Program-made: the position numbers and the translations under genes
In this document: positions 43,868 to 53,725 of the stretch, one piece after another
Numbering within the stretch: position 1 is the stretch's first letter
How the letters are laid out: each line of letters begins with the position of its first letter
The notes under the pieces: generated by a model
Databases searched by the model: none
Told to the model about the DNA's origin: nothing
What the model saw: only the letters and a program-made list of their open reading frames with translations
Origin: JAYEHL01 sp041653935
Lineage (GTDB): Bacteria; Chloroflexota; Dehalococcoidia; E44-bin15
DNA: 64,000 bases
NCBI GenBank assembly: GCA_041653935.1
Contig: JBAZEO010000002.1
Span: 1 to 64,000 of the forward strand
Reading direction: 5' to 3'

Positions 43868-46800
43868 ATGAAAGGGCTGTTAACAAAATTAATTATGGTG
43901 GCAATGATACTAGTCACGGTGGCTGGCCTTACGGCCACAGTTCTGACAGCTTCCACAACCACCGTTTCAGCTGCTATTGATAGCTGGTCACGGATGGACT
44001 TGCCCACCACATCGGATTACCAGATGCTGCCGGATAGCAATATCTGGGACCTGACCGCCGGAGACGACGGAACGCTGTTCGCCCTGGTAGAGGATACCAC
44101 CACCAAGTTGATAGGTGGCGTCCCTGAAGCTGCGCATAAGGATGTCATGGATGGCGGAGCTATGCGCTGGGACGGACTGAGATGGGCTGTCTATCCCGCC
44201 CACTCGGACATCGCAATGTTCAAGTCTACAGATGGCGGCTACACCTGGTCTCTAATGTGGCACGTGCCCTCATCCGAGACCGGCGCCCCGATAGCGGTTA
44301 TCCCCCAGCCCGGCTACAGCGATAATTCCGGGGCCAGTGACACGGTGTTCGTAGCTATGGGCAGCCGCTATATCAGCGGAAACCCGGCACTGCCTGCCAG
44401 TTATGCCGGAGGACTCGGCGAGGGCAATATCTACCGTTCCACCAACGGCGGCTCCACCTTCACCTGCGTCACGCCGAGCTGTCCAGGCGTTGTCGACGGA
44501 GGCACGATCACCTCTCTGGATGTCGTAGAGAGTGCGGTCTGCGTTTCCGGATGCCAGAATCAATACATGGCCGTAGTAGGCGTATCGAGCCTGAGCACCA
44601 GCGGGCTCGGCGAGGGTGTTTACACCTGGAACCAGGATGGCATATCCATCTGGAACGACCTGCAGATATCGGATGCTATGCCTGGACCTGGCACTCCGCC
44701 AACACCGGGTACAATGCCCGCCGGCAACGGTCTGGATGTCATACAGATAATGGGCTCCCGCAACTACACAACAGACGGCCTGATTTGCGCCGTGGTTAAC
44801 GATATCGCTGGCGGCGATCCCGCTGGCGAGCCTGCCGGGATATATGTTTGCTTCTATGATGCTAACGACGGCATCTGGGGCGGCGATATTGACTCACCCA
44901 CCAACGCAAATACCGCGTCATGGCTGACCCCTGATTACGCCGGTGCCGCCTGTATGGATACAGGCACCGATTTCAATAATGAAACCGGCTGCTACGTCTT
45001 TGTTGGGCTCTCCGGCTGTACTAATCCCTTAAACAACGATGTCTGGCGCATCCAGGGCCTGGCCACAGTCACTGGTCCTTCAACAGTCACAAGCTGTAGC
45101 GTGGCTTTCAGTGGCATCCGCATCTCTGACATCATGATACCTGATGATGCTAATACCGCGATATATGTGGGCTGCGAGGCTCCGGCCGGACAGGCGCAAT
45201 TCCTGTGCCTCACCGCAGGTCTGACATGGCCCAGCCCAATCCCGTCCCTGAAACCCGCCTCAGGCGCATGGCCTGTATTCGTGACCAACATGGCCGGCAC
45301 CGTGATGGGCGCGGGCGGCGGCGATGGCGCAAGCAGCAGCGGCGTACATAAAATGGTGCAAACGTCTCGCGGCACAGCCTTCAACGGTGTGGGTCTTATG
45401 GATGACATCGCCGTCAGCGAGGACATACCGGGATATCCAAGCCCATATAATGGAACCTGGTGCCTTGTGGAGGCAGTCGCCGAGGAGGTTTCTCCAACCT
45501 ACGCTACTGACGGCATTATCTACGTTTCCACCATGAGTGACTGGGTTGAGGGCCTCAGCCTGTGGCGTCTCACCGACGGCAAGTGGGAACGCGTGATGTA
45601 TGAGAATATAATACTCTCTGACGGCTCTGAGTTCGCCGGCAAGGAAACGCTAACCAACATCGGCCAGTATATATTTGTCGATGACATGACATGGTGGCCC
45701 AAGGTCGTACCGCAGTTCTCCAGCGACGGTTCAATATTCCTTATGGGCGCAAGCGGATCCGGACCGTCCTACGCAGAGACGATATGGTACTCGCCCGATA
45801 AAGGCAACGATTGGAGCCCGCTGCCTCAGATGCCCATAGGCGCAGCCCCCTTGGGCGCAGGCCTTAGCGAGAGCGGCTGGTGCGTTGTAAGTTCCAGTAC
45901 CCTGTTCGTAGGCGATATCGCCGGCTGGATATACAAGACCACCAACCGCGGCGCCAGCTGGACAGAAGGCGCCCTCACCGGAACCGGCCTCGAAATCGAC
46001 AGTATCATTGCGTCACCCATATATAACGAGTCCGGCACTGTAGGTACAGACAAGTGTGTCCTCGTCGGCACCTATGACCAGGCTGGTCACACGAACGAGG
46101 TCTGGCTCTCCCAGGACGGATGCATCAAGGACCTCGAGAACGTCGGCGACGAGATTTACGCCAGCCCTAACTGGACGGGAATTGCGGATGACGACCTCGG
46201 CGGCACAGTTGTGAACTTCGATAAGAAGTGGGCTACAAACCACATCTTCTATGCCGCAAGCAGCGGCTGGCTGGATAGATGGCAGATGGTTGGCCTGGGC
46301 GCGGGCGGCACCGTTGACCTTAACCGCATCGACTACACCGATGCCAGCATTGTCCGCACCGTAGTTGACCTGACCGATCCTTCTGCCAGCACATGGGAAG
46401 ACCTCTGGATTGCCGACGACTATAGCAACGTCTCCCCCAAACCGCAGCCAATCACTGCTATGGCAATCGGCGATTCGGTCTACCGCATAGTAACCCCGAG
46501 CGCCCTACAGATAGGCCCTGACGGCACGGTCTATATAGCCTTCTCCGTTTACGACTCAAGCTACAACAACGGTATACACGCTTCATTTGGACCCGGCGAT
46601 GACCCGTCTCCTAACTTTGGCGGACGCTACTCCCTCGGCGGCGTCCTGCGCAGCCTTGACGGCACTCTGGACACACCCGAGTTTGAACTCCTGAATGATG
46701 GTCTCGGCTCATGGGATGGCCTGTACCTGGGCCGCGTTGTACCCGGAACCAACATCGCTATTTCCTTAACCTTTGACTGGAAGGAATGGCGCTTCAAGCT

Positions 46801-47587
46801 GGCTATTTATGAAGATACCCTATCAGGCGCAGGCCCGGCTCCTGCTTCACCTCTGGCTGGTTCCACTGGCGTAGGCGTTCTTGTCTCCAATACCAGCGTC
46901 AACGTACCGCTCAGCTGGCAGGTCAATGGCAACACCTCCCTCTATGAATGGCAGGTCTCTGAGGACAACACGTTCACCTCTCCCAAGAGCGGCAACACCT
47001 CAGGCCTCAGTGTAACAGTGTCTGGTCTCAAGCCTGCTACCAGCTACTACTGGCACTGCAGATCCATCGAGCCCATGATCAGCAGATGGAACACCGCTCA
47101 GCAATTCACCACCGTCATCGGCGGCTATAGCGGCGCACCCGCGACGGGCAAGCCTGAAAACGGTGGCACAATCACGGACACCACTCCTTTGTTCACCTGG
47201 GCGAAGATCGCTTCTGCCACCAACTACAACATACAGGTAGCGACTGACCCGGGCTTCGGCGCTGCAAACATCGTCATTGACGAAGAGCTCGGCGACGTAT
47301 CTGCCTACGAGGCGGATAAGGAGCTGGTGAACGGCACCTATTACTGGCAGGTACGGGGCGTCAACCCCACAACAGACACAGAATCTCCTTGGAGCTTCAG
47401 CAGCTTCACTCTTGACACAAAAGGCATTGGTACACCGATATGGGTCTGGATATTGATAATCGTCGGCATAGTGCTGGCTATTATCGTGATCGTTCTCATC
47501 CTGAGAACCAGACGCCCTGTTGAAACACCGCCCACTTCAGGACCCGATAACCAAGAGCCCCCACTGTTGGAGAGCTCAGGAGACTGA
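43868..47587 (+). CDS. S-layer-like surface protein 2 with BNR/Asp-box repeats
   Basis: 1239 residues and clearly homologous along its whole length to gene 1: the same signal peptide start (MKG-LTKL), the same mature N-terminus (SWSRMDLPTT), Asp-box motifs (KSTDGGYTWS, RSTNGGSTFT, YSPDKGNDWS, KTTNRGASWT), two fibronectin-III-like domains and the transmembrane anchor. Unlike genes 1 and 3, the RTRRPV tail continues for about 20 residues (ETPPTSGPDNQEPPLLESSG). The 3' flank also lacks the strong terminator shared by genes 1 and 3. It follows a GGAAGGAGCCTAG ribosome site. Confidence 0.85.
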   Translation: MKGLLTKLIMVAMILVTVAGLTATVLTASTTTVSAAIDSWSRMDLPTTSDYQMLPDSNIWDLTAGDDGTLFALVEDTTTKLIGGVPEAAHKDVMDGGAMRWDGLRWAVYPAHSDIAMFKSTDGGYTWSLMWHVPSSETGAPIAVIPQPGYSDNSGASDTVFVAMGSRYISGNPALPASYAGGLGEGNIYRSTNGGSTFTCVTPSCPGVVDGGTITSLDVVESAVCVSGCQNQYMAVVGVSSLSTSGLGEGVYTWNQDGISIWNDLQISDAMPGPGTPPTPGTMPAGNGLDVIQIMGSRNYTTDGLICAVVNDIAGGDPAGEPAGIYVCFYDANDGIWGGDIDSPTNANTASWLTPDYAGAACMDTGTDFNNETGCYVFVGLSGCTNPLNNDVWRIQGLATVTGPSTVTSCSVAFSGIRISDIMIPDDANTAIYVGCEAPAGQAQFLCLTAGLTWPSPIPSLKPASGAWPVFVTNMAGTVMGAGGGDGASSSGVHKMVQTSRGTAFNGVGLMDDIAVSEDIPGYPSPYNGTWCLVEAVAEEVSPTYATDGIIYVSTMSDWVEGLSLWRLTDGKWERVMYENIILSDGSEFAGKETLTNIGQYIFVDDMTWWPKVVPQFSSDGSIFLMGASGSGPSYAETIWYSPDKGNDWSPLPQMPIGAAPLGAGLSESGWCVVSSSTLFVGDIAGWIYKTTNRGASWTEGALTGTGLEIDSIIASPIYNESGTVGTDKCVLVGTYDQAGHTNEVWLSQDGCIKDLENVGDEIYASPNWTGIADDDLGGTVVNFDKKWATNHIFYAASSGWLDRWQMVGLGAGGTVDLNRIDYTDASIVRTVVDLTDPSASTWEDLWIADDYSNVSPKPQPITAMAIGDSVYRIVTPSALQIGPDGTVYIAFSVYDSSYNNGIHASFGPGDDPSPNFGGRYSLGGVLRSLDGTLDTPEFELLNDGLGSWDGLYLGRVVPGTNIAISLTFDWKEWRFKLAIYEDTLSGAGPAPASPLAGSTGVGVLVSNTSVNVPLSWQVNGNTSLYEWQVSEDNTFTSPKSGNTSGLSVTVSGLKPATSYYWHCRSIEPMISRWNTAQQFTTVIGGYSGAPATGKPENGGTITDTTPLFTWAKIASATNYNIQVATDPGFGAANIVIDEELGDVSAYEADKELVNGTYYWQVRGVNPTTDTESPWSFSSFTLDTKGIGTPIWVWILIIVGIVLAIIVIVLILRTRRPVETPPTSGPDNQEPPLLESSGD

Positions 47588-47592
47588 CTACT

Positions 47593-47672
47593 ACCAATTC
47601 TTCCGCGCTTACCAGCTAACAGAAAGGTTCAGAAGATCTCTCTCCTGGCGGTCCTTCCGCGGAAGAATTGGT
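47593..47672. repeat. 80-bp segment bounded by a perfect 15-bp inverted repeat
   Basis: ACCAATTCTTCCGCG (47593-47607) is the exact reverse complement of 47658-47672. The interior includes a CTTACCAGCTAACAG stretch resembling the conserved sequence that precedes the terminators of genes 1 and 3. Confidence 0.75.
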
Positions 47673-47812
47673 GGCGTCCCCAACCTTAGAGATTCCCTTA
47701 CGAAGAATCCTTCCAAATAGTGTTATCATGGAGGGACCAACGTATTGGGGATTACAAGGGGTTCGGCTGTTATTTACCCTTTGAACCGGGGGTAGCAGGA
47801 GTTTCGGATGCT
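47625..47812 (+). repeat. Multi-hairpin dispersed element, copy h (decayed)
   Basis: Recognisable pieces remain: TCTCTCCTGGCGG, GGTGGCGTCCCC, CCAACGTATTGGGGATTACAAGGGGTTCGG and CCTTTGAACCGGGGGTAGCAGG, in the family order but with many changes and an insertion. Confidence 0.55.
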
Positions 47813-47850
47813 ATTATCATAATATTAGCGCCGCGGTAGCTACGCAGGAC

Positions 47851-47879
47851 TTGACATTGCATAGCCAATGTGATACAAA
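47851..47879 (+). promoter_or_regulatory. Promoter of S-layer-like gene 3
   Basis: TTGACA (47851-47856), a 17-bp spacer and TACAAA (47874-47879). The spacer shares ATAGCC-A with the gene 2 promoter at the same offset. Confidence 0.7.
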
Positions 47880-48115
47880 TGTGTAATTGTGTATTTTTCT
47901 TAGATAGAATATTTAAGTTACATAAAATGAGTTGGGGGTGTTCCCTGCTCATCTTTGCTATATTTTAAATTTTAAATTGAAAGGGGGGATGTGTATCGAA
48001 TAAAGTAACTGGTTGATAAGGACCACGAGGAATCTGCCCCCCCTCGCGGCATTGTCAATTCCAAAATAAACATAGGGACGGGGGGCGTATAGGTTCCTTA
48101 AGAAAGGAAGGAGAA

Positions 48116-51100
48116 ATGAAAGGAAAAGGAATAAAGGTATTTGGGGTTGTGATGGCGCTCCTTCTGGTATTTTCCTTTGCAGCGACATTCTCAGTATCAA
48201 GCACAGTCTCTGCAGGGACCCAGAAATGGACGCAAATAAGCATCCCAGGTACAGATGATATGCAATTGGCACCCGGCACGGATGTCGGAGATATAGCGGT
48301 CACGCCTGATGGCGGGACTCTTTTTGCCGCCTTATATGTATTTGACGATACTCTTCTACCATCGCCATATACGAGTCTCAACTGGTATGTAGTTAAGTCA
48401 GTTGACGGCGGCTATACATGGAAGAATACTGAATACGTAGGTGACGGCACTCCTACGGAGCCAATCGTAGCCGTTGAGGTCTCCCCGGCATGGGAAGACG
48501 ATGGCATAATAGTTGTAACTACTGCAGCAGATGCCTACATCTCCGAAAAGCGCGGGATTGATTTCCAATCTATGGGTGCTGCTGCAGCCGGCGTTGGAAC
48601 GATTTTAAGCTTTGATATCGGACGCGACAATGACGGAGATGCTACCTACGTATTAGGAAGCAACTCAGACGTTTACCTACTGAGTGGTTTCAGCGGTTGG
48701 GAGGCACAGCTTATATATGATGCATCAACCGGCGGATATAACCACAACGGCGCCGGCGTGGACGGCGTGATAGATGTTGCTTTCTCGCCGAACTACGGCG
48801 AAGACGGCGTGATCTTTGCAGTGCTAAACGGCCGAGCTATAACAGAAACTACTGACGGGACACACATCAGGGCCGAGAGCGACACTACTGTTCACAACTG
48901 GGGCGCATACATCGCCGATGGTCACTTCATTGATGAGGAGACCTCAACTCGTTTTGCCAGTGACAAAGCTTATATGGCTTTCGCGGATGACTATAACAGC
49001 CAGGCATCTGTGTTTGTAGGCCTCACAGCCTACCTGACTCCCTTGAATCCTGCAACCGATGCAAGAGGAGATGCTTTCCGCGTGGACCTGGTAACGGGTG
49101 CTATGGGAACATCAAGCGTTGTTGACCTAAATATCAGAGGCACTGCCTCCGTATACAAGAGGACCAATGTAAATAGTATTGCAGTTTCAGGCTCAGCATC
49201 CTCTGCTTTCATACTGGCTGGACTTAGCGACCTGAGCAATACAGGACCGATGAGCAGCTGGCAGGCGCAAATACATTACAGCATCGACGGCGGAGAATCC
49301 TGGATGCAATGCTATAAGCCGGCATCAGGCCTTATTATGAGCCAACATACTGCTCCTATAGTAGTCATGGCCCCGGACTTCGCTGACAGCGGAATTGCCT
49401 ACTGTGGCAACGGATTCATAAGCACGAACCCCCTTTACGATTTGATCTTCAGCGGTTTTTACGTCAGCACCACGCAGGGCACTACATTCAACGGACGTGG
49501 TCTTCTCGATCACACCATCGATGCAATCACCGATGTAGTACCATCACCTGACTATGACAACGATTCAACTCTATTCATAACAACCTACCACGACTCTGTT
49601 GTTTCTCTCCCTAATTTCCCTCCGTACTTCGGATTACTGTGGGAGACCACGAACGGCGGCTCCAGTTGGGAACTGATACTAGCCATGACACTTATGATAC
49701 CGTTACCTGGTTTGAATCAGGAGACAGTTCAAGTACCCTCTACTTATCCCGACGAGCCATCAATCTTCGTAACTGGCGCATCCAATATCGGTGGTACCGC
49801 TGCTTCGACCCTTGTTCGCTCAACAGATGAAGGCAACCTATGGGCAACGACTATCAGAGGACCATACGATGGTGCCGACCCGCAGGTAATTAACGCATGG
49901 GTTGCAATTGATAAGGACACCCTCATCGTTGCCGGTGGCAGCTCAACCGGTATCGGCAACCGTATATGGAAAACCACCGACATGGCGGCACACTGGATAG
50001 AGACTGACGCTAGCGACATCAGTGCAACCGAGACGATAATAGAAATGCAGATATTTAACGATACCACAATCATCGTCAGCACGGACATGGGTAATGTTTA
50101 CATTTGTACAAACTGGGAAACAGACTTCAGCTTTGTACAGGTAGATAAAGGCCCTGGCAACAACGCTGCCGGTGACTGGGCATACGTAGCTTTCGACACC
50201 AACTTTGATGACAACGGCATAATTTACGCCGGAGTGTGGGGCACCAACAGTGGCATATACAGAATAGATGTCAATTCCGGCGACCAATGGACACAGATAT
50301 ACGATCCTCTAATACCAGAGGATATTTACTCCATCTCATGCGACGGCAACGGCATACTCTGGGCTATAGCAGATGACGGCGTAGCTTCAGTAGCTGTTCG
50401 TGAGGTCAACCCTACTGCTCCAATCGATGACATCGCTTTCGAGTACGTTACGACTGGGTTAACGAGCGATCTATGGGAAGACCTCGAGACAGCGCCGACG
50501 CAGACATACGTATTCGCCATCGGCGGAACTAGTACCGCTTCCCCATTCGCATGGGACTATCACTACTACGGCACTGAGCTCTGGGCTTACATAGACACGT
50601 TGATTCAGCCCACCCTGATCTCACCTGCTTGCGGCACCACCGCTGCAGGCACCATCATTGAAGGAACAAGCACCGCCCGCGTAAGCCTGATGTGGGATGA
50701 TCTGGCCAAGGCGCAATACTACGATTATGAGGTCGCCTACGACGATGGATTTGGTAGCATTGCGTCCAGCGGTTGGCTTGAGGGCACCCAGGCTTCCGTA
50801 AACCTGTTCCTCGGCGAACAGTACTACTGGCGTGTTAGGGTTAATGGCAGCGTTTTCAGCAAGTGGTCTGAAATCTGTAGCTTCACCACACCGCTCGGTC
50901 CTGCCAGCGCCAAACCCGTTATTACATATCCAGGCGGGGATGACTCTCACAACAATATAGAGCTGACCCCGTCTCTGACATGGACCAGCACGGTTGCGTG
51001 CACCGGATACGAGCTTATGGTCGCAGCAAACTGCGATTGGTCAAATCCGATAGTTAACCTGACCGGCTCCAGCGCCATTGAAGGGTGTGACAACACTTGC

Positions 51101-51337
51101 TACGCGATTACACAGGCGTTGCAGGAAGGCACAAACTATTGCTGGAGGGTACGCGCTGTGAACAGCGATACCGATACAATGTCACCTTGGAGTGACACCG
51201 GCACATTCACTACTTTAGTAACACCTGAGGAAGAAGATGAAGGTACTCCAATATGGGTCTGGGTTGTAATCGCACTCAGCGCGGTTCTCCTGGTCGGTGT
51301 TGTAGTCCTCATCATCAGGACCAGACGACCAGTTTAA
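48116..51337 (+). CDS. S-layer-like surface protein 3 (divergent paralogue)
   Basis: 1073 residues. A signal peptide (about 1-32, ending TVSAG) leads into a mature N-terminus (TQKWTQISIPGTDDMQL) and repeated Asp-box motifs (KSVDGGYTWK, YSIDGGESWM, ETTNGGSSWE, RSTDEGNLWA, KTTDMAAHW). The C-terminal fibronectin-III-like domains (YYWRVRVNGS and YCWRVRAVNSDTD), transmembrane helix and RTRRPV tail match genes 1 and 2. The rest is much more diverged and about 170 residues shorter. It has its own promoter, a GGAAGGAG site and a terminator identical in stem to that of gene 1. Confidence 0.83.
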   Translation: MKGKGIKVFGVVMALLLVFSFAATFSVSSTVSAGTQKWTQISIPGTDDMQLAPGTDVGDIAVTPDGGTLFAALYVFDDTLLPSPYTSLNWYVVKSVDGGYTWKNTEYVGDGTPTEPIVAVEVSPAWEDDGIIVVTTAADAYISEKRGIDFQSMGAAAAGVGTILSFDIGRDNDGDATYVLGSNSDVYLLSGFSGWEAQLIYDASTGGYNHNGAGVDGVIDVAFSPNYGEDGVIFAVLNGRAITETTDGTHIRAESDTTVHNWGAYIADGHFIDEETSTRFASDKAYMAFADDYNSQASVFVGLTAYLTPLNPATDARGDAFRVDLVTGAMGTSSVVDLNIRGTASVYKRTNVNSIAVSGSASSAFILAGLSDLSNTGPMSSWQAQIHYSIDGGESWMQCYKPASGLIMSQHTAPIVVMAPDFADSGIAYCGNGFISTNPLYDLIFSGFYVSTTQGTTFNGRGLLDHTIDAITDVVPSPDYDNDSTLFITTYHDSVVSLPNFPPYFGLLWETTNGGSSWELILAMTLMIPLPGLNQETVQVPSTYPDEPSIFVTGASNIGGTAASTLVRSTDEGNLWATTIRGPYDGADPQVINAWVAIDKDTLIVAGGSSTGIGNRIWKTTDMAAHWIETDASDISATETIIEMQIFNDTTIIVSTDMGNVYICTNWETDFSFVQVDKGPGNNAAGDWAYVAFDTNFDDNGIIYAGVWGTNSGIYRIDVNSGDQWTQIYDPLIPEDIYSISCDGNGILWAIADDGVASVAVREVNPTAPIDDIAFEYVTTGLTSDLWEDLETAPTQTYVFAIGGTSTASPFAWDYHYYGTELWAYIDTLIQPTLISPACGTTAAGTIIEGTSTARVSLMWDDLAKAQYYDYEVAYDDGFGSIASSGWLEGTQASVNLFLGEQYYWRVRVNGSVFSKWSEICSFTTPLGPASAKPVITYPGGDDSHNNIELTPSLTWTSTVACTGYELMVAANCDWSNPIVNLTGSSAIEGCDNTCYAITQALQEGTNYCWRVRAVNSDTDTMSPWSDTGTFTTLVTPEEEDEGTPIWVWVVIALSAVLLVGVVVLIIRTRRPV

Positions 51338-51371
51338 GCGCTTTAAGCTTAGACTACTAACCAGATAACAA

Positions 51372-51407
51372 AGAGCCCCTCGCAATTGCGAGGGGCTCTT
51401 TTATTTC
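51372..51407 (+). terminator. Terminator of S-layer-like gene 3
   Basis: AGAGCCCCTCGC (51372-51383) and GCGAGGGGCTCT (51388-51399) form a perfect 12-bp stem with an AATT loop, followed by TTTATTT. The stem and the preceding 35 bases are nearly identical to the 3' flank of gene 1. Confidence 0.95.
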
Positions 51408-51534
51408 ACCATCAATTTACATGATAGTTTTCGAAGAGGAGCACATGACTCTGCCCTAATCATTCCGTCAATGCTAACTATGACAGGATCTAACGGGAGG
51501 ATAACTAGCACCGTAGATTATGAATAAAGGCTAG

Positions 51535-51613
51535 GTTTCCCCTGCCAAGGTATTTAGATCCCCTAACTTAAATTAAAAGTCCCCCAAATTTGGGGGACTA
51601 CAGGAGATTGGAT
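51535..51613 (+). repeat. Multi-hairpin dispersed element, copy i (decayed)
   Basis: It retains CCCCTGCCAAGGTATTTAG, GATCCCCTAA and an intact hairpin CCCCCAAATTTGGGGG (51581-51596), followed by ACTACAGGAGATTGG. Confidence 0.6.
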
Positions 51614-51638
51614 AATAAGCCTCTGTCTCGACTTGCTT

Positions 51639-52286
51639 TCAATCTGTGGGTTTATGATTCATTACAAAGACCTGCGTCTCCTGCGGTAAACCCGCTTTAC
51701 CTATCACAAGTTTCGGTTCCGGCTTGATATCAGTCTTAACACCCATTTCTTTGCGAAATTTATCAATTGAATCCAGTTGAAACTTGAGATCTTCTGTCTT
51801 GTAATGCATGGGAATTACAATCTTTGGCTCCAGCAATCTAGTCACCTCAGCGGCATCTGATGCGCCGATAGTAGAGACACCGCCGACCGGAATCATAAGT
51901 ATATCTACATCAGATAAGCCGGATGCCTTCTCAGCATCCATCACATGACCCAGGTCCCCTAAATGACAGATTCGTACGTCTTCTATATCGAAAAGATATG
52001 CGATATTTTTCCCTCTTTCTTCACCTTTGGCAGCATCATGGAAAGTCCTAATACCAGTTATCAGCACATTAGACACATCATATTCCCCGGGGCCGCTTAC
52101 GACCCTGGGTGATCCGGAAATACCCTTCGCGAAGCAGTGACCCGGATGAGAATGACTCACCGTCACTATATCCGCCTTCTGCTCGCCAAGCGTATAACCA
52201 ATAGAATCATCGTATGGATCTGTTATTATGGTAACTTTCTTGCCTTTTATTTTGAAACAGGAATGTCCGAGCCATGTGATTTCCAT
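51639..52286 (-). CDS. MBL-fold hydrolase of the UPF0173 type
   Basis: 215 residues of the metallo-beta-lactamase fold. It starts MEITWLGHSCFKIKGKKVTIITDPY like UPF0173 proteins. The first metal motif reads SHSHPGH rather than HxHxDH, so the usual Asp ligand is Gly. ICHLGDLGH supplies the later Asp/His region and IPMHYKTE the last His. Substrate unknown. The gene overlaps the upstream symporter by 40 bases and is probably co-expressed with it. Confidence 0.85.
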   Translation of the reverse strand: MEITWLGHSCFKIKGKKVTIITDPYDDSIGYTLGEQKADIVTVSHSHPGHCFAKGISGSPRVVSGPGEYDVSNVLITGIRTFHDAAKGEERGKNIAYLFDIEDVRICHLGDLGHVMDAEKASGLSDVDILMIPVGGVSTIGASDAAEVTRLLEPKIVIPMHYKTEDLKFQLDSIDKFRKEMGVKTDIKPEPKLVIGKAGLPQETQVFVMNHKPTD

Positions 52287-53722
52287 TTTTTATTCTTCAT
52301 TCCTCCTGTCAGCCAGCTTACACTGAATAAAAGTATAGCACAAACACAGAATCCAACAAGGTCTAGATGTGCATTTTTAATCAGAGTACCATCTGCCAGC
52401 GTCATATTCCCTGCCAGCTTTATGCCCAGTGCAGTGCCGCCCCCACCCACAATAGCCGCCAGCGCCCCCCACGAATTCACTTTGAGCTTGTCCTTATAGA
52501 ATCCAGCTACAACGGGAATCACAATGCCGCTGGTAAATATGTAGTAGGAATTGTATAAAGAGTTAATTATACCCGTTGATCGTGTAGCCACAAAAAACGC
52601 CAATATCCCGATAATGACCACCCCCGCCTTGGAAATCAAAAGCTGCCGACGTTCATCGATACGCGGGGAAATCTTGCCACAGATATCAACCCCAAATATA
52701 GTGCTGGTGGTGAGTAAGAGAGTATCCGCGGAGGACATAATAGCTGCCAGCAGGGCAGCTATTACCAGACCGCTGACACCTGCAGGCAGAAGATTTTGAA
52801 TTATCGCGGGGAAAGCGTTTTCGGAAGAAGCCAAGTCTGGATAAAGAACCCTAGCCCCCATACCTATGAGAACAACAATAAAAGCTATGGGCACCGCCAC
52901 AAGCGCAGCCGTAAATGCCGATTTCTTTGCCACCTTCTCATCGCGGGCGCAGAACAGACGGGAATACATATCGGGACCCACTACGTAGACAGAGCCGGTT
53001 AAAACCAGCAGAACAATCCAATCATACCATCCGAAAGGCGCAGGCACAGGTCCTGGGCTGTCGTTCACAGGAAAGGAAAAATACCCTGATGGAAGGGAAT
53101 CCTTGAGGCCGCCGATGCCGCCGACTTCATGCATAACCAGACCCAGCGTCACTCCGATACCTACTATTACAATAATAAGCTGGAGTAAATCTGTTCGGAT
53201 GACGGAATACTGCCCGCCCAGCACCGTATATATCACAAACACTGCGGCGCAAATAGCCATCAATGCATTGATATCCCATGTCGGAAGAAGCACTCTCATC
53301 ACCGTGCCGGCAGCAACTATTTGCGCCGCGCATATGGAAATCCATGCCACCACTATGACTAACGATGCCGCCAGTCCCGCTTTGCCGCCGTATTGCTTCT
53401 CCACCAGTTCCGGCAGAGTATAGACGCCCACCCTTCGCACCCTCTTGGCCAGGAACAGGCCCAGTATGACCAGGCCGATGGCTCCCACCAGAAGCCACCA
53501 TACGGCAGGAAGCCCCATCCTGTAACCCCTCCCTACCATTCCCAACACAATGGAAGCCCCTATGAAAGTGGCGGCGAGAGAGCCGGCCACAAGGAAAATC
53601 CCCGCCTTGCGCCCAGCCACGAAGAATCCGCTGCTGCCCGCAGCCTCCTTCTTCTTAAAGGAATACACTCCGATGGCCAGCATCAGCAAGAAATAAAAGC
53701 CAATTATAAATCCATCTAGCAT
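52247..53722 (-). CDS. Sodium:solute symporter (SSS family)
   Basis: 491 residues with about 13 hydrophobic segments. The N-terminal FFVAGRKAGIFLVAGSLAATFIGAS, the GMVGRGYRMGLPAVWW segment and the SSADTLLLTTSTIFG motif in the middle are typical of SSS transporters. The substrate could be a vitamin such as pantothenate or biotin, a sugar or an amino acid; sequence reading does not decide. The gene starts three bases after the birA stop, which makes vitamin uptake an attractive guess. Confidence 0.85.
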   Translation of the reverse strand: MLDGFIIGFYFLLMLAIGVYSFKKKEAAGSSGFFVAGRKAGIFLVAGSLAATFIGASIVLGMVGRGYRMGLPAVWWLLVGAIGLVILGLFLAKRVRRVGVYTLPELVEKQYGGKAGLAASLVIVVAWISICAAQIVAAGTVMRVLLPTWDINALMAICAAVFVIYTVLGGQYSVIRTDLLQLIIVIVGIGVTLGLVMHEVGGIGGLKDSLPSGYFSFPVNDSPGPVPAPFGWYDWIVLLVLTGSVYVVGPDMYSRLFCARDEKVAKKSAFTAALVAVPIAFIVVLIGMGARVLYPDLASSENAFPAIIQNLLPAGVSGLVIAALLAAIMSSADTLLLTTSTIFGVDICGKISPRIDERRQLLISKAGVVIIGILAFFVATRSTGIINSLYNSYYIFTSGIVIPVVAGFYKDKLKVNSWGALAAIVGGGGTALGIKLAGNMTLADGTLIKNAHLDLVGFCVCAILLFSVSWLTGGMKNKKWKSHGSDIPVSK

Positions 53723-53725
53723 TAC

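Larger units (their letters stand above)
47588..48115. other. Gap between S-layer-like genes 2 and 3
   Basis: No gene. It contains a 15-bp perfect inverted repeat (47593-47607 and 47658-47672), a decayed multi-hairpin element, the gene 3 promoter (47851) and a leader of about 230 bases with hairpins, for example ATGAG..GGG/CCC..CTCAT (about 47927-47955) and CGAGG/CCTCG (about 48027-48047). Confidence 0.7.
51338..51638. other. Gap after S-layer-like gene 3
   Basis: It holds the gene 3 terminator and a decayed hairpin element copy. No coding signal seen. Confidence 0.7.
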
